The notes below the pieces were generated by a model. The model saw nothing but the letters and a program-made list of their open reading frames with translations, made no database searches and was not told where the DNA came from. Positions 23,943-32,646 of a stretch of DNA of 33,552 bases are shown piece after piece; position 1 is the stretch's first letter, and each line of letters begins with the position of its first letter. The translations under genes and the position numbers were made by a program. Source of the DNA: Desulfarculus sp. (lineage in GTDB: Bacteria > Desulfobacterota > Desulfarculia > Desulfarculales > Desulfarculaceae); the NCBI GenBank assembly GCA_016208115.1, contig JACQYR010000007.1, forward strand, positions 1 to 33,552, read 5' to 3'.

Positions 23943-26534
23943 TCAATCGCCCTGGCGCGTAACCTGGGCGGTGGCCAACTCCAGATGGCCCTGGCCGCTG
24001 AAGGCCAGCCCCAGGTCCACCCAGCCAGCGCGCCCCACCCGGAAGTCCAGGGACAGTTCCCAGGCCCCGCCCGGCGGGAGGTCCACCCTCTGCCGCCGGC
24101 CTTCCTGGTTGATGACATCCAGGGTCAGCTCGGCCTGGGCTTGGCTGCCCGGCGCGGCGCCGCCCCGCAGGCTGAAGCGATAGGCCCCCGGCCCCAGGGC
24201 CAGGTTGACCACCTTGAGGGCCTCCACCGGCTCTGGCCCCAACTCCACGCCCACGCGGTAGTGCAAGTCAGGGTCCGGCAGGGGGGTGAGGCGCTGGTTG
24301 CGCGCCAAGGCGAATGCCGGCACCACCCGCCCCTGCCCCAAGGCCAGGTGGTGCCGGAAGTGCAGGGGCTGCCAGTCCCGCCAATCCCAGACCCGCTCCA
24401 GCACCCGCTGGTCAATGTCCGGGAAGATGTTCCACTGAAAGACCTGCGGCACAAACAGGTGCAGGGGCAGGTTTATCAGCATGGCCAGCCCCACCAGCCC
24501 GCCCAAGGCCCAGCGCAGCCCCCGCCCGGCAGCCTCGCGATAACGCCAGGCCAAGAGCGCCAAAAGGACCGGCACCAGCTCGGCGGTGTAGCGCGCCCCG
24601 TTGCACCAGCCGGCGTACCAGCCGTCGAACTTGGCGTGCGCGGCCAAAAAGCCGGCCATGGCCAGGACCAGGGGCCAGGCCAGGCGCGGCTCCCGAAGGG
24701 CCAGGCGGGCCGTGGCCCACAGGGCCAGCAGCATGAACGGCGAGAAGACCAGCAGCCCCCGGTTGGGCGACAACAGCAGGCCGGCCAGGCCTTCCCACAG
24801 GGAGGTGGGAAAGTTGGCCCCGTGGGCCTGGTAGGCGTAGCCCCCGAAGATGGAGCCGTAGAGCCCCAGGTTGACGGCCAGGAAGGCCGCCAGGCCGGGC
24901 AGGGTGAAGAGGATGAAGCCGGGCAAGGCCCTGGGCCGGTGCCAGGCCACCACCGCCAGCCCCGCCAGATGAAACAAGACGGCCTGGGTGCGCAGCACCG
25001 GCAGGAACCCCAGGGGCAGGCCGGCCAGACCTAGCCAGCGGGGATCATCCTCCGCCAGGCCGCGCAGCAGGCAATACAGCCCCAGGGTGATGAACAGCAC
25101 CGTGGGGCCGTGCTGCCACAGGGTGGAGGCGCAGATGCCCAGTTGGCTGGAGCCCAGGGCGAAGCCCAGGGTCAACAGCGCCGCCCAGCCGGCGCGCCGG
25201 CCCAGGCGATTAACCAGTTGGAACATCACCACGGCCGCAGCGGCCGCCACCCAGGAGGCGGTGACCTTCTGGTTCCAGGCCGCCAAGAGGTGCTCCGGCC
25301 CACCGCCCAGCAGGCGCTGGATGAGCGCCGTGGGCAGACCCAGGAAACCCGGCCCCATGGGGAAGGTGGGCAGGAAGCGCTCGCCCACCTCCACCAGGCC
25401 CCAGCCGCCGTGGGCCGCCACCCAGGCCTGGTCGTAGTACAGGCCGTGGCCCCCCAGCAGGCGCAACGCCAGCAGGCCGTTGTAGGTGGCGTCGCCGCCG
25501 AAGACCGTGTAGCCGTTGGCCAGGTAGAAGAGCAGGCAGGGCGCGGCCACCCACAAGAGCGAGGCGATCACCGGGTGCTGGCCGGGGCGCAGCCAAGCTG
25601 GCCGCTGGCGATACAGACCCCAGGTCAAGAGGGCCTGGGCCAGGGCCGCCAGCCCGCACATATAGGTATAGTGAAGCTGTTGCACCAGGGGCGGCCCGAA
25701 CCATTCCGGCGGCAGACCCACCCCCAGCAGAGTGGCCAGCAAAAGGCCCCACACCGCCCCCAGCCCCAGCAGGGTGGCCCATAGCGGCCTGCGAACCAGG
25801 GCCAGCGCCAGCCCCGGCAGGCCCAGGAGGGCCAAGGTCTCCCAGGCCAGGGCCAGGCGCAGGTCCAAGCCCCACAGGCCCAAGGCCAGGGCCAGGGCCG
25901 CCAGGGGGGGCAGGGCCGCGCCCCAGAACATCCAGGAGCCCCGCCGCCGCCCCTGCCGCCACCACAGGACCAGGGCCAGGGCCACTCCCCCGGCCAGGGC
26001 CACTCCCCCGGCCAGGGCCTGGCCCCCTTGTCCGGCCCCTGGCGCGGATGGCCCCAGCAAGAGCGCCAGGCGCGGCGGCCGCGAGTTCACGGCCAGGAAG
26101 TTAACCGCCCGCCACTGCCGCGCCACCGCCGTCTGGGGGCCGGGGTTGACCACCTCCACCCGCCAGGCCTGGCCCGCCGGCCGGCGCAGGTCATAACGCG
26201 CCTGGCCCCGGCCCTGGGCCGTCGCCTCCGGGCCGCCCGGCCCGGCCACGGCCTGGAGCTCGAAGCAGTCCTGCCCCGGGGCGCAGTCCAGGCGCAGCAG
26301 CGCCCGCTCCCACTCTTGCGGCCAAGGCCCCAGCAACACCCGCCCGCCGGGGGGCAGCAGCAGCTCCCCGCCCTGGGCGCCGCCGGCCTGGCCAGGGTCG
26401 GTGCCGCAGAGCAGGGCCAGCCCCAGCAGCGCCACGGCCAGGGCCGCCAGCCACCACGCTGGGGCCGGCCCGCGTCCAAGGGAAGGGGTGTCGGCCGGGG
26501 CGGGGCCGGCCTGCCGTGTGAGGTGGGTCTCCAT
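23943..26534 (-). CDS. Large polytopic membrane protein, GT-C glycosyltransferase-like
   Basis: About 863 residues. TM 1 is near residue 25-45. A roughly 130-residue extracytoplasmic domain follows, then about twelve hydrophobic helices between 180 and 690, and a C-terminal beta-rich extracytoplasmic domain of about 170 residues. Between helices lie short loops of GT-C type: GYTVFGGDATYNGLLALRLL with an acidic residue at the membrane face, and LLLSPNRGLLVFSPFMLLAL, a segment common in uncharacterised lipid-linked sugar transferase-like proteins. I cannot name a substrate and no full ArnT/PMT signature is seen. The family call is inference from topology and these loops. ATG 26534 is preferred; an in-frame TTG at 26546 also exists. 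It begins just after the terminator of the receiver-HDOD gene, so it has its own transcription or depends on read-through. No glycan-biosynthesis genes are adjacent. Confidence 0.8.
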   Translation of the reverse strand: METHLTRQAGPAPADTPSLGRGPAPAWWLAALAVALLGLALLCGTDPGQAGGAQGGELLLPPGGRVLLGPWPQEWERALLRLDCAPGQDCFELQAVAGPGGPEATAQGRGQARYDLRRPAGQAWRVEVVNPGPQTAVARQWRAVNFLAVNSRPPRLALLLGPSAPGAGQGGQALAGGVALAGGVALALVLWWRQGRRRGSWMFWGAALPPLAALALALGLWGLDLRLALAWETLALLGLPGLALALVRRPLWATLLGLGAVWGLLLATLLGVGLPPEWFGPPLVQQLHYTYMCGLAALAQALLTWGLYRQRPAWLRPGQHPVIASLLWVAAPCLLFYLANGYTVFGGDATYNGLLALRLLGGHGLYYDQAWVAAHGGWGLVEVGERFLPTFPMGPGFLGLPTALIQRLLGGGPEHLLAAWNQKVTASWVAAAAAVVMFQLVNRLGRRAGWAALLTLGFALGSSQLGICASTLWQHGPTVLFITLGLYCLLRGLAEDDPRWLGLAGLPLGFLPVLRTQAVLFHLAGLAVVAWHRPRALPGFILFTLPGLAAFLAVNLGLYGSIFGGYAYQAHGANFPTSLWEGLAGLLLSPNRGLLVFSPFMLLALWATARLALREPRLAWPLVLAMAGFLAAHAKFDGWYAGWCNGARYTAELVPVLLALLAWRYREAAGRGLRWALGGLVGLAMLINLPLHLFVPQVFQWNIFPDIDQRVLERVWDWRDWQPLHFRHHLALGQGRVVPAFALARNQRLTPLPDPDLHYRVGVELGPEPVEALKVVNLALGPGAYRFSLRGGAAPGSQAQAELTLDVINQEGRRQRVDLPPGGAWELSLDFRVGRAGWVDLGLAFSGQGHLELATAQVTRQGD
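25974..26019. repeat. In-frame 18-bp tandem repeat, about 2.5 copies
   Basis: The unit GGCCAGGGCCACTCCCCC occurs twice without a mismatch (25974-25991, 25992-26009) and is followed by a partial third copy. It lies in the membrane protein gene and gives LAGGVA repeated in a hydrophobic segment near residue 180. Because 18 is a multiple of three, copy-number changes would keep the frame. Confidence 0.85.
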
Positions 26535-26550
26535 GACTGCCGCCAAGTTA

Positions 26551-26592
26551 TAACAAAACGCCGCCCAAAACCATCATGGGCTTTGGGCGGCG
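26551..26592 (-). terminator. Rho-independent terminator after the receiver-HDOD gene
   Basis: Read on the - strand, an 11-bp perfect stem CGCCGCCCAAA / TTTGGGCGGCG (26592-26582 with 26569-26559) around a 12-base loop is followed by TTTTGTTAT. It lies about 22 bp beyond the stop of the receiver-HDOD gene and separates the signalling pair from the membrane protein gene. Confidence 0.88.
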
Positions 26593-26614
26593 GGCCGAGG
26601 ATGGCCGGTCCGCT

Positions 26615-27829
26615 TCATTCCAACAGCGGTCCCAGGCCCTCGAGGCGCTGGCGCACCTGCTCCCACACGTCCTGCCAGAGCGCCGGCGAAGCGGCCAGGG
26701 TCTTGGCCGCCCGCACCACCATAAGCTCGGGCAGGTCCGGCTGGAGGGTCTGGCTGGGCTGGTCGTGCTGCCGGGCCACCAGCACGTACTCCTGCGGGAA
26801 GCCCCACTTGTGCAACACCGCCGCCCCAAACTGGCCCTGGTAGGCGCTCAAGGTGGCCTGAAGGTCCTGCGGCGACACCGGCCCGCCCAGCTTGTTCCCC
26901 TTTTCCAGATCGGCCACGATGTGCAGGAGGATCATCTTGCCGATCTCGTGCAACAGCCCCAGGGTGAAGGGGTCCTGGGAGAGGGTCAGCCCCAGGGCCT
27001 GGGCCAACAGCTCGCTGGCGTGGGCGCAGGCCAGGGCCTGCCGCCACAGGGTCTGGGTCTGCTCACGATACTTGGCCCCCGCCGGGGCATATAGGGAGCG
27101 GGTGGCCAGCACGTCCACGTACTTCTTGGTGGCCTCCAGGCCCAGGCGGCCCAGGGCCTGCTCCAGGGTCTTGTTCTCGGCCGCGCCACGGTAATAGGGC
27201 GAGTTGGACACGCCGATGATCTGGAAGGAGATGGCCACGTCCAGCTTGAGCAGTTCCGCGATCTCCTCCAGGCTGGCCTCCCGCTCCAGGAGTTGGTGGA
27301 ACTTGGTGTAGATGGTGGGCGGCGAGGGCAGGTTCAGTTCGCCCCGCTGAAACTGGCGCAGCACCTCGTGGCCGAGGTCCACCTTCTGGTCATCCTCGGC
27401 GGCGGGCAGGGCCTGGGGCTCGGGTTCGGACTCGGGTTGGCCGAGGCCGAACTTGGTGAGCTTGCGGGCCACCACCTCGCGGTCGAAGGGCTTGATGATG
27501 TAGTCGTCGCAGCCGGCCTGCACGCAGGTTATCAGCGAGTCCTTCTCGGACTTGCTGGTGACCATGAAGACCGTGGCCCGCTTGTGGCCGGGGCCGGCCA
27601 GGGCCCGCTCCACCTCGCGCAGATCCAGCAGGGTCTCGATGCCGTCCTTGCCGGGCATGATAATGTCCAGGGTCACCAGATCGAAGGGCTGGCCCTGGTT
27701 CAGGGCGTCCAGGAAGGCCTCCATGGCGGCGTTGCCGCTCTCCACGGCCTGGCACTGGCCAAAGGAGCCCATGATGCGCTCCATTTTTTTGCGGCTGGCC
27801 AGGTCGTCGTCCACCACCAGGATTCTCAT
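26615..27829 (-). CDS. Receiver-HDOD signalling protein
   Basis: A 404-residue protein with an N-terminal receiver domain (VVDDD at 5-9, phospho-acceptor D55 in LVTLDIIMPGKDG, K113 in DDYIIKPF), a short acidic linker and an HDOD domain at about 160-370. The HDOD part shows LPSPPTIYTKFHQLL, LLKLDVAISFQIIGVSNSPYYRG and the GLLHEIGKMILL core. HDOD is related to HD phosphohydrolases but lacks their metal-binding HD pair, and usually has a regulatory rather than catalytic role. It starts only three bases after the stop of the preceding hybrid kinase gene, with AAGGAG before the ATG. The two form an operon, and the kinase is the probable phospho-donor, through its HPt domain. Confidence 0.93.
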   Translation of the reverse strand: MRILVVDDDLASRKKMERIMGSFGQCQAVESGNAAMEAFLDALNQGQPFDLVTLDIIMPGKDGIETLLDLREVERALAGPGHKRATVFMVTSKSEKDSLITCVQAGCDDYIIKPFDREVVARKLTKFGLGQPESEPEPQALPAAEDDQKVDLGHEVLRQFQRGELNLPSPPTIYTKFHQLLEREASLEEIAELLKLDVAISFQIIGVSNSPYYRGAAENKTLEQALGRLGLEATKKYVDVLATRSLYAPAGAKYREQTQTLWRQALACAHASELLAQALGLTLSQDPFTLGLLHEIGKMILLHIVADLEKGNKLGGPVSPQDLQATLSAYQGQFGAAVLHKWGFPQEYVLVARQHDQPSQTLQPDLPELMVVRAAKTLAASPALWQDVWEQVRQRLEGLGPLLE

Positions 27830-27832
27830 GGG

Positions 27833-30800
27833 CTAGGTCTCCTTCAGGTTCTCCCGCGCATGGGCCTGCACGCGCTCCAGTTCCCGTTCCAGGACGGCCA
27901 GGGTCTGGCCCGCCCCCTGGAGGTCGCCGGCCTGGGCCTGTTCCTCCAGGCGGGCCGCCGTGGCCGCCGCTGCTCCAGCGGTCAGGTTGGCCGCCCCGCC
28001 CTTGACGGCGTGGGCCAGGGCGCCTAGGGCTTTGGCGTCGCCGTTGGCCAGGGCCTCATGCATGTCCGCCAGGCGGCCGGCGGTCTGCTTATGGAAGCCC
28101 TCCAGCACCTCGGCCAAGAAGGCGACGTCGTGATCAAACTCGGCCAGGGCCTGGGCCAGGTCCAGGGGGTCCTCCTCCTGGCTCTCCCGTTGCGCCGCGC
28201 CTTCCAGGCCGACGGCGGGGGCGGCCTGGGGCGCGGTCTCGCGGGCGGCGCCGGCCCATTTCTCCACCATGGCCAGCAGGTCGCCGCGGCGAGAGGGCTT
28301 GGCCAGGTAGTCGTCCATGCCGGCGGCGAAGCACTGGGCCCGGTGCTCGGTGGTGGCGTGGGCGGTCAGGGCGATGATGGGCACTCGGGCGCTGTCCTGA
28401 CCCGCCCCGGCCCGCCGGGCCTCCAGGGCGCGGATGGCCCGGGTGGCGGCGTAGCCATCCATCTCCGGCATCTGCACGTCCATGAGCACCAAATCGAACT
28501 GACGCCCACCGAAGGCCTCCACGGCCTGGCGGCCGTCCTCGGCCACCACCACCCGGCAGCCGATGCGTTCCAGGTGGCGCAGGGCCAAGACCCGGTTGGT
28601 GGGGTAGTCCTCGGCCAACAGCACCCGCGGCCCCGAGCCCGGCCGGCCGGTGGCCTGGGCCTGGGGCGGCAGCGGCGGCAGGGCCTGGGGGGCCAGCAAC
28701 GGCCCCCGGCCCAGGGCCAGGTCCAGGGCGCGGGCCAGGTCGTCCAGGCACAAGGGCTGGCAGACCAGGGCCGCCGGCATGAGGTCCAGCACCTGGGGGC
28801 TGGGCTGGGCCTGGCCGGGCGGGGTCATGACCAACAGCGGCGGGCCGCCAAAACCGGCAACCTGTGCCAGGGCCGGCGGCGGGGGTCCGTCCTGGCTGGA
28901 GAGGCCCCAGACGACCAAGCGGCAGCCGGGGGCCAGGGCCAGGGCCTCGTCGGGGCCGGAAGCTTGGCGCGGTTCGTGGCCCAGGGCCTCCAGGTACTGG
29001 GCCGCCGTCCGGCCACCTTGGGCACTCTGGTGCCAGAGCAGCACCGCCTCCCCTCTGGGGGGCGCGGCCAGGCCGGGGGGACTGGCCGGGGCCAGGGGCA
29101 CCTGGAACCAGAAGGCGCTGCCCTGGCCCTCCTGGCTGCGCACCCCGATGGTCCCGCCCATGAGTTGGGCCAGCTCCTTGACGATGGTCAATCCCAGGCC
29201 GCTGCCCCCGTAGCGCCGGGTGGTGGAGGCGTCGGCCTGGGTGAAGCTCTCGAAGATGCTCTCCAGCTTGCGGGGAGCGATGCCTATGCCGGTGTCCGCC
29301 ACCGTGAACCTGACCAGGGGCGCGGGGCCGGGGTCACTCACCGGTTCCACCTCGATGCCGATCTCGCCCCGGGCGGTGAACTTGATGGCGTTCACCACCA
29401 GGTTGGTGAGCATCTGGTTGAGGCGCACGGGGTCGCCCAGGGCCAGGGCCGGCAGGCTGGGGTCCACCCGGCAGTACAGGTCCACGCCGCCCCGCCGGGC
29501 CAGTTGGGCGAAGCTCATGGCCAGGCCCTCCACCAGGGCGCGGGGCGCGAACTCCAGCGACTCCAGCTTCAGCTTGCCGGCCTCGATCTTGGTGAAGTCC
29601 AGGATGTCGTTGACCAGGGACATCAGGGCCTGGGCCTCGTGCTGGATGGTGGCCAGGTACTTGGCCTGGGCCGGGTCCAACTCGCCCTCGGTGGCCAACT
29701 CCGACATACCCAGGATGGCGTTGATGGGGGTGCGTATCTCGTGGCTCATCTTGGCCAGGAACTGGCTCTTGGCCTGGCTGGCCAGTTGGGCCTGGAGCCT
29801 GGCCTGGCGGTCCTGCTCGGCCAGCTTGACCTGGGTGATGTCGCGAGCCACCCCCCGAAAGCCCGCGGGCTGGCCCTGGCCGTCGCGCATCAAGGAGATG
29901 GAGGACTGGAAGAAGCGCCGCTGGCCGCTCTTGGTGATGATCTGCCAGTCAAAGGCTTTCTGGGGCCGGGCGCTTAAGAAAACCTCGTTGAACTCCTTGA
30001 AGATGCGCTCGGCCTGCTCACCGTCCATGTACTGGCGGTAGTTCATGCCCATGAGCTCTTGGCGGCTGTATTCCAGCATGCGCCCCACCGAGTCGTTGAA
30101 GAAGGTGAAGTTGCCCTTCAGGTCGGTTTCGTAATAGCCGTCCTCCATCTGGTCCAGGATGTTGCGGTAGCGCTCCTCGCTGGCCTTGAGGGCCTTGGCG
30201 GTGCGGGTGCGCTCGCTGATGTCCAGGGCGGCGGCGCGCCCGCCGGTCACCAGGCCATCCTTGATGATGGGCGCGTAGTTCACCAGGGCGTGGATGTGGC
30301 TGCCGTCCTTGCGCTTGAGGCGCAACTCCTCGTAGCCCGAGGTGCCGGCTTGCACCAGCCGGGCCAGCAGGCCGGCCTGCTCCGGCGAGGACTCGCCGCC
30401 GCCCAGTTCTAGCATGCTGAGGCCACGGGCCAGGTCCTGGGGGCCGTAGCCCAACATCTCCAGGGCGGCGCGGTTGGCGTAGGTGACGTTGAGCTGGGTA
30501 TCGCACTCGGCGATGGCCGAGGGCGACATCTCGGCCACCTCCTGGAAGCGGGCCTGGGTATCGCGCAGCTCCCCGCGCATTCTCTCCTGGGCGCCCAGCA
30601 CGTCGCGGAAGTACAGCCCCACGGCCACCACCTGGAACATGGAGTAGCACAGCCCGCCCAGCCAGATGAGATTGCGCCCGAAGGGCGTGGCAAAGCCCAG
30701 GGACAGGGCCGCGTCGTGGAGGCCGGCCAAGAGCCACACCGCCAGCCCGCCGGTCAGGGGCGCGACGAAGCCGGGGCGGGGGGAGTCTTTCCACCAGCGC

Positions 30801-31300
30801 AGGTAGCTCAAGGCGATGCAGGCCAGGTTGACCAGCAGGGCGAAGACATAGATGAAGGGGCGCAGGAACAACGACTGTGGACGCCAGACCCCGGCGTGGG
30901 CGTGAAAGGCCAGGGGCAGGCCCAGCACCGCCGGGTCATCGCTCAGGTACAAGGCCGCCGTGACCGCCAGGCCCGCGGCCAGGCAGACATAGTAGAGCAC
31001 CCCGTTTTTTGCCCCCCGCAGGTCGCGGGCGAACATCAGCCAGGTGAAGGGCAGCCACACCAGGCCCTGGAGCATCACCCGGTACCAGTAGATTATCCAG
31101 GCCTGGGAGATTTGCAGGCCGTAGGCGGCGAAGCCCAGGAAGAAACAGACCAGGGCCGCGTAGAACACGCACAGGCTCTTGAGCGGCTTGAACTGGGGGT
31201 ACATGACCGCCAGCACCAGGCAGCACAGGCACAGGGTGGCGTTGATGGCCAGCCCGATGAGGGGACCCAGGCTGTATATGGGGATCGTCTCTGGAGGCAC
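27833..31300 (-). CDS. 7TM-PAS-PAS hybrid histidine kinase with pseudo-receiver, receiver and HPt
   Basis: Positions are numbered from a possible ATG at 31387. Residues 39-262 hold seven hydrophobic helices. Two PAS domains follow at about 276-395 and 403-522. The H-box MSHEIRTPINAILGM has H549 and is followed by NLVVNAIKFT and GSGLGLTIVKEL of the ATPase. Residues 780-895 are shaped like a receiver but lack the acidic phosphorylation residue (LVVWGLSS), so this is a pseudo-receiver. A true receiver (920-1045, D970, K1030) and an HPt domain (H1126 in AHAVKGGAANL) end the protein, so the whole His-Asp-His relay is in one chain. I prefer the GTG at 31300, with GGAGA nine bases upstream, over the ATG at 31387, whose extra 29 residues look non-coding. 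Output goes plausibly to the receiver-HDOD protein encoded next. Confidence 0.92.
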   Translation of the reverse strand: MPPETIPIYSLGPLIGLAINATLCLCCLVLAVMYPQFKPLKSLCVFYAALVCFFLGFAAYGLQISQAWIIYWYRVMLQGLVWLPFTWLMFARDLRGAKNGVLYYVCLAAGLAVTAALYLSDDPAVLGLPLAFHAHAGVWRPQSLFLRPFIYVFALLVNLACIALSYLRWWKDSPRPGFVAPLTGGLAVWLLAGLHDAALSLGFATPFGRNLIWLGGLCYSMFQVVAVGLYFRDVLGAQERMRGELRDTQARFQEVAEMSPSAIAECDTQLNVTYANRAALEMLGYGPQDLARGLSMLELGGGESSPEQAGLLARLVQAGTSGYEELRLKRKDGSHIHALVNYAPIIKDGLVTGGRAAALDISERTRTAKALKASEERYRNILDQMEDGYYETDLKGNFTFFNDSVGRMLEYSRQELMGMNYRQYMDGEQAERIFKEFNEVFLSARPQKAFDWQIITKSGQRRFFQSSISLMRDGQGQPAGFRGVARDITQVKLAEQDRQARLQAQLASQAKSQFLAKMSHEIRTPINAILGMSELATEGELDPAQAKYLATIQHEAQALMSLVNDILDFTKIEAGKLKLESLEFAPRALVEGLAMSFAQLARRGGVDLYCRVDPSLPALALGDPVRLNQMLTNLVVNAIKFTARGEIGIEVEPVSDPGPAPLVRFTVADTGIGIAPRKLESIFESFTQADASTTRRYGGSGLGLTIVKELAQLMGGTIGVRSQEGQGSAFWFQVPLAPASPPGLAAPPRGEAVLLWHQSAQGGRTAAQYLEALGHEPRQASGPDEALALAPGCRLVVWGLSSQDGPPPPALAQVAGFGGPPLLVMTPPGQAQPSPQVLDLMPAALVCQPLCLDDLARALDLALGRGPLLAPQALPPLPPQAQATGRPGSGPRVLLAEDYPTNRVLALRHLERIGCRVVVAEDGRQAVEAFGGRQFDLVLMDVQMPEMDGYAATRAIRALEARRAGAGQDSARVPIIALTAHATTEHRAQCFAAGMDDYLAKPSRRGDLLAMVEKWAGAARETAPQAAPAVGLEGAAQRESQEEDPLDLAQALAEFDHDVAFLAEVLEGFHKQTAGRLADMHEALANGDAKALGALAHAVKGGAANLTAGAAAATAARLEEQAQAGDLQGAGQTLAVLERELERVQAHARENLKET

Positions 31301-31377
31301 GCTGGCGTCTCTCCGGGACGTACGGGAGTTCCCTCTAATATAACCCAAACCAGCGGCCTGGGGGCCAGCGGGATTGA

Positions 31378-31399
31378 CGTGGGGCATTTGCGCCCCACG
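31378..31399. promoter_or_regulatory. Palindrome in the divergent promoter region (possible operator)
   Basis: The perfect 8-base arms CGTGGGGC and GCCCCACG flank ATTTGC, in the space between the divergent 7TM kinase gene and the binding-protein gene. A TTGACG overlaps the left arm on the + strand, but no good -10 follows it. It is well placed to be a shared operator; this is inference. Confidence 0.4.
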
Positions 31400-31525
31400 G
31401 CCCGGCTAAGGCATACTGAGACTACCTGCCCCGGCCCGTTGGCTCACCTCCGGCCCGCCCCTGGCCGCGTTGTCGTGGGCTAGGCGGATGGTATCGGGAA
31501 GATCACCACCTCCGGGAGAATGGCC

Positions 31526-32641
31526 ATGCCACGCATGTCCGTGCTTGCCTGCTGGGGCCTGGCGGCGCTGATGGCGCTCTTGGCCGCCTGCGGACCCGCC
31601 CCGCCCCTGCGGCTGGGCTTCCTGGGGGGGCTGAGCGGCCGGGTGGCCGACCTGGGCGTGGCCGGCCGCAACGGCGCCATGCTGGCCGTGGAGCAAAAAA
31701 ACGCCAGCGGCGGCCTGGGGGGCCGCCTGGTGGAGCTGATCGTGCGCGACGACGGCCAGGAGGCCGAGCAGGCCCGGCGGGCGCTCACGGAGCTCTTGGA
31801 CCTGGGGGTGGAGGCCGTCATCGGCCCCATGACCAGCAGCGTGGCCATGGACACCCTGCCCCTGTTGCGGGCGGGGCCGGTGGTCATGGTCAGCCCCACC
31901 GTGACCACCACCCTCTTGACCGGCCGTGACGACAACTTCCTGCGGGTGATCTCCACCACCTACCAGTACGCCAGCAAAAGCGCCCGGCACCATCGCCAGA
32001 AGCTGGGGCGCGCCCGGGCGGCGGCCATCTACGACGTGGGCAACGCCGCCTACAGCGAAAGCTGGCTGCACGACTTCCGCCAGACCTTCGAGGAACTGGG
32101 CGGCCACGTGGTGCTGACCCGCGCCTTCCGTTCCAGCAACGAGGCGGCCTTTCTGGAGACGGTGACGGAGTTGCTGGCGGCCCGGCCCGACCTGGTGGTG
32201 ATAATCTCCAACGCCGTGGACGCGGCCCTGATCTGCCAGCAGGTGCGCAAGCTGGACGAAGGCGTGGCCATCGCCATGTCGGAGTGGGCCTCCACCGAGC
32301 GCTTCGTGGAGTTGGCCGGGGCCGCCGCCGATGGGGTGGTGGTGACCCAGTTCCTGGACCGCAACGACACCTCCCGGCGCTACCTGGACTTCGTGGCGGC
32401 CTACCGCGCCCGCTTCGGCCAGGAGCCAGGCTTCGCCGGCCTGGCCGGCCATGACGCCGCCCAGGTGGTCATGAGGGGCCTGGAGTCGCGCCGGCCGGGC
32501 CAGACCCTCAAACAGGCCATAATCGCGCAAGGTACCTTCCAGGGCGTGCAGCAGGCCATCACCATGGACCAGCATGGCGACGCCGACCGCGGCACCTTCA
32601 TGACCATGGTCAAGGACGGCCGTTACCTGACCCTGGAGTGA
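31526..32641 (+). CDS. Lipoprotein of the branched-chain amino-acid-type periplasmic binding family (Peripla_BP_6-like)
   Basis: An N-terminal signal ends in the lipobox LLAAC with C22 as the lipidated residue. The mature protein has the two-lobe type I binding fold: LRLGFLGGLSGRVADLGVAGRNGAMLAVEQ, LIVRDDGQEAEQARRALTELL, AVIGPMTSSVAM, then VVMVSPTVTTTLLTG and the second lobe from ARAAAIYDVGNAAYSESW. GLAGHDAAQVVMRGLE near the end is also family-typical. The total is 371 residues. ATG 31526 has GGGAG seven bases upstream; ATG 31520 is too close to that site. No permease or ATPase gene adjoins it. The next gene, five bases away, codes for a membrane sensor, so it probably delivers a ligand to signalling rather than uptake. 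Ligand unknown. Confidence 0.9.
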   Translation: MPRMSVLACWGLAALMALLAACGPAPPLRLGFLGGLSGRVADLGVAGRNGAMLAVEQKNASGGLGGRLVELIVRDDGQEAEQARRALTELLDLGVEAVIGPMTSSVAMDTLPLLRAGPVVMVSPTVTTTLLTGRDDNFLRVISTTYQYASKSARHHRQKLGRARAAAIYDVGNAAYSESWLHDFRQTFEELGGHVVLTRAFRSSNEAAFLETVTELLAARPDLVVIISNAVDAALICQQVRKLDEGVAIAMSEWASTERFVELAGAAADGVVVTQFLDRNDTSRRYLDFVAAYRARFGQEPGFAGLAGHDAAQVVMRGLESRRPGQTLKQAIIAQGTFQGVQQAITMDQHGDADRGTFMTMVKDGRYLTLE

Positions 32642-32646
32642 GCCCC

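Noticed and set aside
28058-29977. A 639-codon open frame on + opposite the 7TM hybrid kinase
   Set aside because: Same reason: antisense shadow with low-complexity composition and no motifs.
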